Positions 18,218 to 26,785 of a stretch of DNA of 64,000 bases are shown piece by piece. The notes beneath the pieces were generated by a model. The model was not told the DNA's origin. It saw nothing but the letters and a program-made list of their open reading frames with translations, and made no database searches. Within the stretch, counting starts at the first letter, position 1. The number at the start of each line of letters is the position of its first letter. Location of the stretch: contig CAYUSB010000043.1 in the NCBI GenBank assembly GCA_964447205.1, forward strand, positions 1 to 64,000, given 5' to 3'. The DNA comes from JAEUKH01 sp964447205. Lineage in GTDB: Bacteria > Myxococcota_A > Polyangia > Polyangiales > Ga0077539. The translations under genes were made by a program, and so were the position numbers.

Positions 18218-19896
18218 CGGGCCCTCCGCCGCCGACAGGCCCCGGCGAGGGCCGCCCCCGCGAGGAGGGCGGCGGCGAGACCCGCCGGGCGGCCACGGGG
18301 ACCCGGAGCGGCCGTACAGCCGTTGTACGACTGGCCCTCACGGTACTCCTCCCCCACGTCGTCGGGGAGCGAGGCGTCGGGGTCGGGCTCGCCCGCGTCC
18401 TCGTCGGGGAGGGTCACGCCCGTGTCGCGAGGTGGGGTCACGCCCGTGTCGCGAGGCGGGGTCACGCCCGTGTCGCGAGGCGGGGTCACGCCCGTGTCGC
18501 GGGGTGGGGTCACGCCCGTGTCGCGGGGTGGGGTCACGCCAGCGTCGGTGGGGCCGACCCCGGCGTCGGGGGTGCCGCCGGGGGAGGGAAGAGGGGCCCC
18601 GAGGTTCCACGGGCCGCGGTCGCGGCGGTTGGTGCGGGTGAGGCCGTTGATGTCGACGGTGACGCCGAAGGGAGCCCCGGAGGTGTCGACCCCGCTGTTG
18701 GCCGCAGGGGAGCTGTCGGCCGGGCGCAGCATCCGGGCGAGGGTGATCCGGTCGCCCGTCATCGTCCCGACCCCCGGGTTGGCCAGGAGGTGCCCTGTCT
18801 GGCTCGTCACGTTGAGCAGGATCGAGCTCGGGACGCCGCCCCCGTTGTTCCAAAACAGGTTGTGCTGCCAGACAAACTGCGTGACCTGGTTGCTCCCCGT
18901 GCGGCCGATGGGGGCGGGCATCCGACCGCGGGTGTCGACGAAGAGGTTGTCAACCACCCTGACATTCTCGCTGCGCCGAGCCGAGCCCGCGCCGGGCCGA
19001 AACTGCACGAGCACGGTGTTGACATCGAGGAAGAGGTTGTTGGCGATGTACGCCCCGCGGGCGTCGTAGATGGCGATGCCCCCCGAGGCCCCGCCCTGCA
19101 CGATGTTGTTGCGGAAGATCACATCGTAGGCCTCGAAGGTGCCGTCGCCGAGGAAGTCCACCCCGGTGACCCCCCCGAGGCCCACCATCGGGTCGCTGGC
19201 CCCGGCCCGCTGCTCGTTGATGAGGTTGCGCTCGAACACCACGTTGCGCGACCCCCCCTTGGCGTAGATGAGCGAGCTGCCCCCGTCGTGGATCCACGCG
19301 TCGCGCACGGCCAGGGTGTCGACGGCCAGGAAGTCGATGCACTCCTGGTAGGGGTTCTCGCTGCTCCCGGGGCGAGCCCCGGGCCGGGCGTACTCGCCGC
19401 CCTCGATGAAGATGTGGGCGGCCTGGTTGACCTTGACCACGTCGCCGTTGGAGCCTGCGTCGTGGGCATAGACGTTGCGCAGGGTGATGTGGTGGGAGCC
19501 CCCGTCGATGTGCACGACGTTGTTGCCCGCGTTGCGCAGCTCGAGCCCGTCAAACACGAGGTAGGCCGCCCCGTCGCCGATGCGCAGGGTCTCGGTGCCG
19601 CCCTCGAGCACCGCCCGCCGCGGACCGTCCACCGACAAGACCGTGATGGGCGCCTGGGCCGTGCCCCGGGCCTCAATCCAGCCGCCTCCGCGGTAGGTCC
19701 CGGCTCGCACCAGGACGCGATCGCCGGGGCGGGCCCGTTGCAGGGCTGTCTGCAGGGTGTCCAGGGGCGACCCGGCGGTGCCCGCGTTGCCGCTGCGGCC
19801 ATTGGGGGCCACGTACAGATCGGCCGCTGCCGCGGAGACGGAGACTGCGAGGAGCGCGCAGGACAGGGCCATGCGCGAGGGAGCGGGTCGAGCCAC
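18214..19896 (-). CDS. Secreted right-handed beta-helix protein with MYXO-CTERM-like tail (paralogue 1)
   Basis: 560 residues, clearly homologous to the following gene (shared YVxPNGRxxNxGT start, GGGWI-ARGTA-API, HHITLRNVYAHDAG, QECIDF, GGSRxVxFERN). Signal peptide to about residue 25, beta-helix to about 420, then a linker with five to six copies of DTGVTPPR, then Cys, hydrophobic helix and CRRRRAR as a MYXO-CTERM-like tail. The pair form an operon through a 4-nt overlap and look like a tandem duplication. Likely surface carbohydrate binding or cleavage; substrate unknown. Confidence 0.82.
   Translation of the reverse strand: MARPAPSRMALSCALLAVSVSAAAADLYVAPNGRSGNAGTAGSPLDTLQTALQRARPGDRVLVRAGTYRGGGWIEARGTAQAPITVLSVDGPRRAVLEGGTETLRIGDGAAYLVFDGLELRNAGNNVVHIDGGSHHITLRNVYAHDAGSNGDVVKVNQAAHIFIEGGEYARPGARPGSSENPYQECIDFLAVDTLAVRDAWIHDGGSSLIYAKGGSRNVVFERNLINEQRAGASDPMVGLGGVTGVDFLGDGTFEAYDVIFRNNIVQGGASGGIAIYDARGAYIANNLFLDVNTVLVQFRPGAGSARRSENVRVVDNLFVDTRGRMPAPIGRTGSNQVTQFVWQHNLFWNNGGGVPSSILLNVTSQTGHLLANPGVGTMTGDRITLARMLRPADSSPAANSGVDTSGAPFGVTVDINGLTRTNRRDRGPWNLGAPLPSPGGTPDAGVGPTDAGVTPPRDTGVTPPRDTGVTPPRDTGVTPPRDTGVTPPRDTGVTLPDEDAGEPDPDASLPDDVGEEYREGQSYNGCTAAPGPRGRPAGLAAALLAGAALAGACRRRRAR
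18411..18540. repeat. 24-bp tandem repeat in beta-helix gene
   Basis: Five-plus copies of a 24-nt unit (gtcacgcccgtgtcgcgagg plus 4 nt on the plus strand) encode the octapeptide DTGVTPPR in the linker before the sorting tail. It is in frame, nearly perfect and prone to slippage. The units abut with no spacers, so it is not a CRISPR. Confidence 0.88.
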
Positions 19897-19983
19897 GTAA
19901 GTCCTCCACCCCGACTGTCAACTGTGCCGGGAGCCGCCCTGTTCTACCGCGGAGCGACATCGCTGACCAGCAACGGAGCCCCG

Positions 19984-21459
19984 TCAAGGGCGAGGACGTC
20001 GTTTTGTGCGTCCCTTCCGGCGTACAGAGCCCCGGGCCGGGGCGGGGGCGGCCGACCCGAGGAGCACGTCGTCGAGCAGGATGCGGAGCCCTTCGGTTCC
20101 GGGGCGTGGGTCGTAGGCCGCCGTGGGCCCCGTCCACGCCGCCTCCCCGACGTGAAACCACAGGGTCGCCCCCGCGGCGGGTTCGGCCATGGTGGGAGAG
20201 AAGACGATGCGTCCGTTCCCTTGCAGGGCCTCCCAGGTCGCGAGCACCTCCAGGGACACCCGGCGGTGTTCGATCTCGGCCCCAAGGCGCAGGGCCAGGA
20301 GGGCCTTCTCTTCCTCAGCCGCCGCCCGGTCGGCGGCCGACTCCGCCCGCCACACGACGGTCAGGGCGCTGCCCGTCGGCCCGAAGGCCCGCAGGAGGTC
20401 GCGCTGCAACGCCAGGATCGTGCCCTCGACCAGCACGAGGGTCTGGGCCGACAGGGCGGCCACCTTGTGACGCAGGGCCGCGGGCCGATCGATGACGGCC
20501 GTGAGCAGCCTCCGGGCGTCGAGGAGGGGGCTCTGGTCGCGGGTGTAGTACAGCAGCTCCGACTCGGCGAAGCGGACGTCGAAGAGGTCGACCCCCCCTT
20601 CTTCCGTGCAACCCTCGCCGACGTAGGCCACCTCGGAGCGCACGAGGTTTTCAAACGTCCCGCGGGTGCTCACGGCGTCGAAGCCCCCGGCGGGGTACTG
20701 GTCGGCCTCGTCGGCCTCCTGAACCACCTCCCGCACCCGCTGGCGCAACTGGGCCAGCACCGCGGGGCCTACGGGGGCCACGGACTCGGCCACGGCCAGA
20801 AGCTGCCGCAGGGCGAGCCGGGCGCTGTCGCTGGGGAGCTCGGGCAGGTGCTCGATCTCCCACAGGGCGTCGCGCGACAGGAGCCGCCCCGCCCCGAGGG
20901 CCTCGACCCGCGCGCGACGACGATCGGTGGCCCAGGTCACCCAGTCGTCGTCGACCCGGGCCGCGAGGGACTCCCAGTCGCGCGGGAGAAACTCCGGGGA
21001 GGCCACCAGGGCCCGCAAGTGGGCCGGGTTTCCCCGCGGGACCCGCTGGGCCTCGGTGGACCAGATTCGCCCCAGGGCCAGCCGGAGGGCGTGCACCACG
21101 GCGGCGTCGCGCAGGGCTGGGGGCAGTCCCGCCACGATGACGTGGGCCTCCATCACGGACGGATCGAGGGCCCATCGCCCGAGCACCCGGTCTTCGTACG
21201 CGAGCCGCTCGGTACGCCGTCCCGCGAACCACGGCCCCGGTCCCGCCGTCCCCCCGAAGCGGAAGTCGCGGCCCCGCACGAGGAGCAGGCCGAGGTCGTG
21301 CACGAGGTCGAGGGGGAAGTGGTCGTCGCCGGCGTCCCACAGGGCCCGCAGCCAGCCGAGGGACAGCGGGAGCGAGGCGGTCAGGGCCTCACCCGCCCCG
21401 GTGATCGAGGCCTGGGCGAGGAGGCAGGGCTCCAGGGCGTCGCGGGGGAGGTCGTCCAT
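19984..21459 (-). CDS. vWA-like component of a MoxR-associated ternary system (putative)
   Basis: 491 residues, no signal or membrane segment, C-terminal basic tail. A helical N-terminal half is followed (~240-300) by FDAVSTRGTFENLV, SEVAYVGEG, LFDVRFAESELLYYTRDQ and then an alternating strand-helix domain starting LLTAVIDRPAALRHK. From memory this order matches the vWA subunit of MoxR-vWA-bpX systems: a Gly-x-Ser-x-Arg-Gly segment, an LFxxRFAExELLY segment, then a vWA domain. The MIDAS position reads DRPAA instead of DxSxS, so metal binding is probably lost. It is the last gene of the run containing the large protein, the MoxR ATPase and rsmG. Confidence 0.5.
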   Translation of the reverse strand: MDDLPRDALEPCLLAQASITGAGEALTASLPLSLGWLRALWDAGDDHFPLDLVHDLGLLLVRGRDFRFGGTAGPGPWFAGRRTERLAYEDRVLGRWALDPSVMEAHVIVAGLPPALRDAAVVHALRLALGRIWSTEAQRVPRGNPAHLRALVASPEFLPRDWESLAARVDDDWVTWATDRRRARVEALGAGRLLSRDALWEIEHLPELPSDSARLALRQLLAVAESVAPVGPAVLAQLRQRVREVVQEADEADQYPAGGFDAVSTRGTFENLVRSEVAYVGEGCTEEGGVDLFDVRFAESELLYYTRDQSPLLDARRLLTAVIDRPAALRHKVAALSAQTLVLVEGTILALQRDLLRAFGPTGSALTVVWRAESAADRAAAEEEKALLALRLGAEIEHRRVSLEVLATWEALQGNGRIVFSPTMAEPAAGATLWFHVGEAAWTGPTAAYDPRPGTEGLRILLDDVLLGSAAPAPARGSVRRKGRTKRRPRP

Positions 21460-21513
21460 CGGGGTTCAGGCGTAGGCGGGCTCGTCGAGCGGGTCGGTCA
21501 GGGTGGGTGCCTT

Positions 21514-22239
21514 CTACCGCTGCGCGGGCAGGGTACGCGGGGTGGGGCCGTCCTTGGAGAGGACCACGATGCGTCCCGTCGGGGTGTCGACGGTCTCGCG
21601 GTGGCTCGACCCGGTCTGACGCACGATGTCCTCGGCCTCGGCGAGCTCCTCGTCGGCCCGCTGCCCCTTCACGAGGAGCCCGAACCCTCCCGCCCGCACG
21701 AGCGGCATGGTCAACGGAACGAGCACCGCCAGTCGGCCCACGGCCCGTGCGGTGACCACGTCAAACTGCTCGCGGAGGGGCCCCCGGGCGACCCGTTCGG
21801 ACCGGTCGGGCAGGACCTTCACCCGACGCAACCCCAGGGCCTGGGCGGCGTCGCGCAGAAACCCGGCCTTCTTCTGGGTCGACTCGATGAGGGTAAACTG
21901 CAGGTCGGGGCGGCACAGGGCCAGAGGCAGGGCCGGAACCCCACCCCCCGAACCCACATCGACCACGCGTCCTCCTGCGGGCACGGAGGCCAGGAGGGGC
22001 AGGAGGGTCGCGGCGTCGAGGATGTGGCGGCGCCAGGCCTCTTCGGGGGTGACCACGGCGGTGAGGTTCATCCGGGTGTTCATCGCCAGGAGGAGGGCGA
22101 GGAAGTGGCCCTGGGCGGCCAGAACCGCAGGGGCCAGGGTGACCCCGAAGACCGCCAGCTCGTCGGCGAAGCCCTCCGGGGGAGCGAGGGGGGTCACCGA
22201 AGGGAGCGACAAGGGCGGGCGCGGACCATGCTCTGACAC
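21514..22239 (-). CDS. rsmG: 16S rRNA (guanine-527-N7) methyltransferase RsmG
   Basis: 241 residues. The SAM-binding motif VVDVGSGGGVPALPLAL begins near residue 90. RsmG hallmarks include NLTAVVTPEEAWRRHILDA, ESTQKKAGFLRD and RAVGRLAVLV. It methylates G527 of 16S rRNA in the cytoplasm, and loss gives low-level streptomycin resistance in other bacteria. In many bacteria it neighbours mnmG or parAB; here it lies 29 nt downstream of the MoxR gene and 54 nt upstream of the 491-residue gene, an unusual setting. Confidence 0.95.
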   Translation of the reverse strand: MSEHGPRPPLSLPSVTPLAPPEGFADELAVFGVTLAPAVLAAQGHFLALLLAMNTRMNLTAVVTPEEAWRRHILDAATLLPLLASVPAGGRVVDVGSGGGVPALPLALCRPDLQFTLIESTQKKAGFLRDAAQALGLRRVKVLPDRSERVARGPLREQFDVVTARAVGRLAVLVPLTMPLVRAGGFGLLVKGQRADEELAEAEDIVRQTGSSHRETVDTPTGRIVVLSKDGPTPRTLPAQR

Positions 22240-22268
22240 CCGCGGCGGTGTAGCACCCGTTGCGCGCC

Positions 22269-23252
22269 TCAGTCCATCCCGAGCAGGCGCCGCACCTTCT
22301 CCTGCACGGCGGGCAGCTCGTGGCGGCGGTTGCCCACGTAACAGAGGAGCACGAGATCGTCGTGGGTGACCCCTCCGGCCCGCTGGAGGAAGGCCCGGGT
22401 GCGCATCAATCGGTAGAGTTTCACGAGCTTGCGGTCGCTCACCATGACCCGGTCTTCGGTCTCCAGGGCCCGCACGATGCGCCGAAACTCAGCGAACACC
22501 GCCGGCGGGAACCACCTCCCCCGGTCGGCCGCCCCGCTCCCTCCTTCGCCCATGGACAGGTCCATGTAGTGCTTGAACTTCAGGTAGTCCTCGAAGCTCA
22601 CGGTGCCTCGGACCCAGGGCCGTTGGGCGGTGGCCCGGTACACGTCGTTGATCACCCCGGCGTCGATGAGCTCGGTGAAGTGGGTGTCCTTCACGGGGGC
22701 GGTCTCGATCTTGAGGATGAAGCGATCGGCCAGGGCGTCGAGCTCGCTCTGCTCGGGGATCTCGTTGGTGGCCGCGAAGAGGATGCGCAGGGCCACCGGG
22801 GTGGGTTCGCCGTCCTGGTAGTACTTGCGCTCGTTGACGATGGTGAGGAGCGTATTGAGGATGGCGCTGTTGGACTTGAAGATCTCGTCCAGGAAGGCGA
22901 CCTTCGCCTCGGGGAGCTTGGCCCGGGTGCGCCGTACGAAGCGCCCCTGCTTGAGGAGGTCGATGTCGATGGGCCCGAGGATCTCGCTCGGCTCGGTGAA
23001 GCGGGTGAGCATGTACTCGAAGTAGTCGCCCTCGCCGAGCCCGAGGCTCTCGACGAACTTCACCACCAGGTCGCTCTTGGCGGTGCCGGGCGGGCCGACG
23101 AAGAGCAGGGGCTCCTGGGCCGCGGCGCAGAGGGTGGCGAGGGAGAGCTCGTCCTCGCGCTTGACGAAGTACCCCTCCAGGTCGGTGCGGTGGCGGTTGA
23201 TGCGTCCGCGGATGTCGTCGATCTCGCGCTCAAGCTCTCTCAGGCTCCACAC
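22269..23252 (-). CDS. MoxR-family AAA+ ATPase
   Basis: 327 residues from GTG 23252, with GGAGGAG just upstream. Walker A is GPPGTAKS (~52-59) and Walker B is VAFLDEIF (~117-124), followed by the sensor segment RILFAATNEIPE, all typical of MoxR. MoxR ATPases act as chaperones with vWA partner proteins, often loading metals or remodelling complexes. It overlaps the 3' end of the upstream large gene by 13 nt, so the two are translationally linked. Confidence 0.92.
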   Translation of the reverse strand: MWSLRELEREIDDIRGRINRHRTDLEGYFVKREDELSLATLCAAAQEPLLFVGPPGTAKSDLVVKFVESLGLGEGDYFEYMLTRFTEPSEILGPIDIDLLKQGRFVRRTRAKLPEAKVAFLDEIFKSNSAILNTLLTIVNERKYYQDGEPTPVALRILFAATNEIPEQSELDALADRFILKIETAPVKDTHFTELIDAGVINDVYRATAQRPWVRGTVSFEDYLKFKHYMDLSMGEGGSGAADRGRWFPPAVFAEFRRIVRALETEDRVMVSDRKLVKLYRLMRTRAFLQRAGGVTHDDLVLLCYVGNRRHELPAVQEKVRRLLGMD

Positions 23253-26200
23253 AGGCTCCTCCAGTCTGCGATGATGCGGCGACGCAGGGTGCGCTCTTCG
23301 TCGTCGAGGAAACGTTGGACCCGGTCGCCCTGGTAGGTGACCTCGTCGCCGACGGTGTCGACGAGGCTCTCGGCGATGAGCACCTGATAGGTCGCGTAGA
23401 GCTTCAGGGTGCTGGCGGTGAAGGCGTCGGTGAAACGCCGTAGTCCCGCGACCACCCGGCGGGCCCTGGGGGCTCGGGCTTCGACGGGCCAGTAGCGCAG
23501 GGCCTCGAGCACGGCGGACCCGGCGTTGAAGCGGTCGGCGTGGGGGAGCTGGGCGGTGTCGAGCACGGCGTCGAGGGCCCCGTCGAGCATGGTGTCGGCC
23601 CGGGGGATGTCCCCCGCCCGGAGAAACCCTTCGGCCAGGATGGCCCGCAGGCTCGGGGCTTGGGGACTCGGCCGATCGGCCAGCGGAGCGAGGGCCCCGA
23701 GGAACCTCTGCGCCGCCGGGGCCGCCCCAAACCGCCGCAGGGAGACGATGGCGGGGCGTACGGCCGTGAGGAGTTCCCAGAGTTGGGGCGAGGCCGGGGC
23801 TTCGGCGAGGGCTACGATGTCGTCGAGGAGGACGTCGAGGGCGGCCTGATCGCCGAGTTGTCCCGCGGCCACGACGCAGTGCCCGGCCACGGCGGCCCGA
23901 AACCCGGCCCCGCTCACCCGGGCCCGGCCCTGGGCGGTGGCGAGGCGGAGGGTCTCGTCGAGGAGGGCCTCGTCGCCCGAGGAGGCGGCAGCGCGCAGAG
24001 AACGGCGCACGACCTCGGCCTTCTCGTAGTCGTAGGCCACCCGGTCGTCGGTGACCCGGGCGAGCAGGGCGGGGGCCCTGCGGGGGTCTTCCTCGGCCTG
24101 AACCATCAGGGCCTCGTAGGCGCTGCGGAGGGCGGGTGCGGCGCTGGTGGGTGCGTCGGTGCGGAGCCAGCGCGAGCGCTTGCGGAGGTGTTCGACCCGG
24201 TCGCGGACCTTCGCGTCGTTGGTGGCCTGGAGCCGTCCGTCGACCTCCCGTTGCCAGGCCGCGGGGTCGCCGTCGGTGGTGAGGTGGGCCACCCGAGCGA
24301 GGTAGAGCCCGAGGAGGATGCGGTTGGGGGGTTCGTGGACGGACAGCTCGGCCTCGACGGAGCTCACGAGCTCACGGGCGGTGAGTCCGGCCCCGAGGCG
24401 GGCAAATCCCACGGCGAGGATGGCCCGCAGGAAGGCTCCCTGGGGGTCGAGCTCGGCGGTGAGTCCTGCCTCCCGGGCGTCGGTGTAGAGGGTGTCGAGC
24501 AGGGCCACCTGGGCTCCCCGCGAGCGCACCTCGGACCCGGCGTCGGTGGTGTCGCTGAGGGCCATGGCGGCCCGGGCGAACCGCGGCATGTCGGCTTCGG
24601 GGTTGAGCCCCTGGAGGTTGAGGGCCCCGAGGAGGCGCTCTTTGGCTCGGGTCATTCCGAGGGCGTCGCCGGCCCGGCGGTGCAGGGCGGCCACGGTGGC
24701 CCAGGCGAGGCGGCGCGACACGGGGAGGTCGGGCTCGGTGAAACGTTGGGCCGCGGTGGAGCCCACCAAGGCCAGGGTGGGATCGTCGTGGGGGTCGAGG
24801 GCGAGGCGCAGAACCCAGGCCCCGAGGCGTGCGGCCTGGGCGGGCGACGGGCGGGCTGCGGCGGCGAGGTCGAGCAGGGTGGGCGCGGTGGCCCCCGGAA
24901 CGAGGTCGGGAGCCCGGGCCGTGAGCAGGGCCTCGGCGGTAGCGGGGTCGCGGTCACCGAAGAAGACGGCTGCTTCGAGGCAGTGCCCGGCCTCGTCGCG
25001 TTCGCCCACCTGGAGCTTGAGGAGGCCGAGCTGACGCCACGGGTCGGGGTCGTCGTTGCCTCCGGCGGCGAGGGCGGGTTCGAGGGCCCGGATCTGGACC
25101 CGGAGGGCAGCGAGGGGGTCGGGACCCGTGGCGGTGACGACCGCGGGGATCTCCTCGCGTTGGGGCGTCGGAGGGGGCGCCCGTCGCGGGGCGGGAGGGC
25201 GCGGTGCGGGAGCCCGGTCTTTGCCCGTAGGGCGCCGGGGCGGGGCTTCGACGCGGAGGGCGGGCCAGTCGAAGACGCAGTCTTCCAACATGGGGTCGAG
25301 GCGGTGTCGGCGGTCGGTGAGGACGTAGTCGATCCAGGCCGTCAGCGAGCGGGTCTCGACCTCGGTGACCTGAACCACCCGGGGCCCGAACGCGTCCTGG
25401 TCGAGGACGACGACGCGGTGTCGGTCGAGCTCCAGGAGGCGGGTGAGTTTGTCGCGGCGCATGGGCGGGACGAGCCGTTGACCTGCGGGAACGTAGAGGT
25501 TGTCGGTGCCCGCGGCCCGGGCAAATCCAACGGCCCCCGCGAGGTCGCTCACCCGCGTCGCGAGGCGCGGAACATTGGGTCGAACGATCTCCTGCAACAG
25601 GTACCGGGGTTGTCCGTCGGGGGCTTCGAGGCGGGCGAGGACGAAGCGTTCGAGTTCGTCGTCGGTGAGGGCTTCGACGAGGGGTTCGAGGGCGAGGAGG
25701 CCTTCGGGGTCGAGGAGCCAGAGTTCGGGTTCGGTGGTGGGGCCGGGGGTGAGGCGGAGGGGGATGACGAAGCGGGTGTGCGACGCGGCCGGGTGGAGGC
25801 CGACGGTCGGGGCGGGCAGGTGGGCCTCGATCACGTCGTAGACGCTGCGGGGGGGCGGGGCGGTGAGGGTGCTCCAGGTTCCGTCGGCGTCGATGAGGGT
25901 GAGGAGGCTGGGGTCGCGGAAGCTGCGGGCGGCGGCCTGGGCGAGGGGGTGGGTGGTTCCCCAGGCCACGTAGAGGCTGCTGTCGGCCACGCGCGCGAAC
26001 GCGGTGAGGCCCTCTTCGGGCAGGTCGCGGGCCCGCAGGAGGAGGTACAGGGGCGGCCGGGCGATGCGTACGAGGAGGGTCGAGGGTTGGTCGTCGTCGG
26101 TGGGGCCGAGGGTTCCGACGGTGAGGTCGTCGCGTCCGAGGGCGAGGAGGCGCACGAGGGCCCGGGTGGCTCCGTCGCCCTGGTAGGACAGGAGGAGGAG

Positions 26201-26590
26201 GGCCTCCTCGGGGCTGGTCTCGTTGCGCGAACGATGCGGCGGGATGGCCTCGGGCAGGCTCCGGGCCGCGCGCCGGATGGGGGCGCTCCAGCGGGTGGGC
26301 GGAACGGGCGGGGCGGGGTTGTCGGGATTGTCGGGGTCGAGGTCGCGCGGTCGGACGAAGGTGAGGCCGCCGAGGGTGAGGGCGACGCGCACGAGGGGGA
26401 GGCCGGCTTCGGCGAGGTCGTGGGCGATGGGTTCGGTGAGGGCCGGGGAGGTGAGGATGGCCTCGGCCTCTCCGGGGGCGCGGAGATAGGCCGTCCAGGG
26501 GGCGTCGACGAGGTCCGGGTGGTGTTGGGCCAGCAGGTGCGTCGTCGCCAGGTCGTGCGCGTCGCCGCGCAGGCGGAGGCCGAAGAGCAT
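23240..26590 (-). CDS. Very large bpX-like protein with helical-repeat C-terminus
   Basis: 1116 residues from ATG 26590, starting MLFGLRLRGDAHDL. The first ~500 residues are beta-rich with repeated Leu-x-Val-x patterns and a segment YVPAGQRLVPPMRRDKLTRL that resembles bpX domains of MoxR-vWA-bpX systems. A Pro/Arg-rich linker follows (~510-560). The rest is alpha-helical, with a DPWRQLGLLKLQVGERDEAG segment that looks like a TPR and many helix pairs. No signal or membrane segment. The assignment to bpX is recalled from family descriptions, not searched. It is the first gene of the run; no Shine-Dalgarno is obvious. Confidence 0.5.
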   Translation of the reverse strand: MLFGLRLRGDAHDLATTHLLAQHHPDLVDAPWTAYLRAPGEAEAILTSPALTEPIAHDLAEAGLPLVRVALTLGGLTFVRPRDLDPDNPDNPAPPVPPTRWSAPIRRAARSLPEAIPPHRSRNETSPEEALLLLSYQGDGATRALVRLLALGRDDLTVGTLGPTDDDQPSTLLVRIARPPLYLLLRARDLPEEGLTAFARVADSSLYVAWGTTHPLAQAAARSFRDPSLLTLIDADGTWSTLTAPPPRSVYDVIEAHLPAPTVGLHPAASHTRFVIPLRLTPGPTTEPELWLLDPEGLLALEPLVEALTDDELERFVLARLEAPDGQPRYLLQEIVRPNVPRLATRVSDLAGAVGFARAAGTDNLYVPAGQRLVPPMRRDKLTRLLELDRHRVVVLDQDAFGPRVVQVTEVETRSLTAWIDYVLTDRRHRLDPMLEDCVFDWPALRVEAPPRRPTGKDRAPAPRPPAPRRAPPPTPQREEIPAVVTATGPDPLAALRVQIRALEPALAAGGNDDPDPWRQLGLLKLQVGERDEAGHCLEAAVFFGDRDPATAEALLTARAPDLVPGATAPTLLDLAAAARPSPAQAARLGAWVLRLALDPHDDPTLALVGSTAAQRFTEPDLPVSRRLAWATVAALHRRAGDALGMTRAKERLLGALNLQGLNPEADMPRFARAAMALSDTTDAGSEVRSRGAQVALLDTLYTDAREAGLTAELDPQGAFLRAILAVGFARLGAGLTARELVSSVEAELSVHEPPNRILLGLYLARVAHLTTDGDPAAWQREVDGRLQATNDAKVRDRVEHLRKRSRWLRTDAPTSAAPALRSAYEALMVQAEEDPRRAPALLARVTDDRVAYDYEKAEVVRRSLRAAASSGDEALLDETLRLATAQGRARVSGAGFRAAVAGHCVVAAGQLGDQAALDVLLDDIVALAEAPASPQLWELLTAVRPAIVSLRRFGAAPAAQRFLGALAPLADRPSPQAPSLRAILAEGFLRAGDIPRADTMLDGALDAVLDTAQLPHADRFNAGSAVLEALRYWPVEARAPRARRVVAGLRRFTDAFTASTLKLYATYQVLIAESLVDTVGDEVTYQGDRVQRFLDDEERTLRRRIIADWRSLCGA

Positions 26591-26649
26591 GGGGCGATGG
26601 TGGTAGCACGGGAAGGGCCGCGGGGGGATCGCGGGGCGGGGGGCTGGGG

Positions 26650-26766
26650 GGCATCCTCGCCAGGCCACTCTCCGCGCAGTCCGACATCGCCGACTTGCTC
26701 GACGACGTGACCCCCGGCACGGGCTACGAAGAGCTCGATCAGGGGTTGCCACGCGCTACCGGGTGA
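26650..26766 (+). pseudogene. Remnant of a homologue of the 27974 gene, with internal deletion
   Basis: The in-frame translation GILARPLSAQSDIAD then LLDDVTPGTGYEELDQ ends at a TGA. It matches two separated parts of the intact gene at 27974-28810, GRILAELPAAQADIAD and EDVTPGTGYEDLAQ, with about 60 residues between them missing. The DNA match is strong on both sides of the join, for example ccgacatcgccgac and gacgtgacccc. I read it as a decayed second copy. Confidence 0.75.
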
Positions 26767-26785
26767 AGGCTCGCCTCACTTCACC
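26762..26785 (-). terminator. Inverted repeat at the end of the XRE gene
   Basis: GGTGAAG (26762-26768) pairs perfectly with CTTCACC (26779-26785) across a 10-nt loop that includes the TGA of the XRE gene. The stem is short and no T-run follows, so termination is possible but not assured. Confidence 0.35.

Noticed and set aside
18411..18540. Possible CRISPR array
   Set aside because: The 24-nt units abut without spacers and translate in frame to a linker peptide.
18790..22236. Open frame of about 1150 codons on the plus strand
   Set aside because: Runs antisense through three separate, recognisable minus-strand genes including rsmG, so it cannot be one protein.
23540..26710. Open frame of over 1000 codons on the plus strand
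   Set aside because: Antisense to the large protein gene, Gly/Glu/Val-dominated with no domain or signal. It arises from the third-position GC bias of the real gene.
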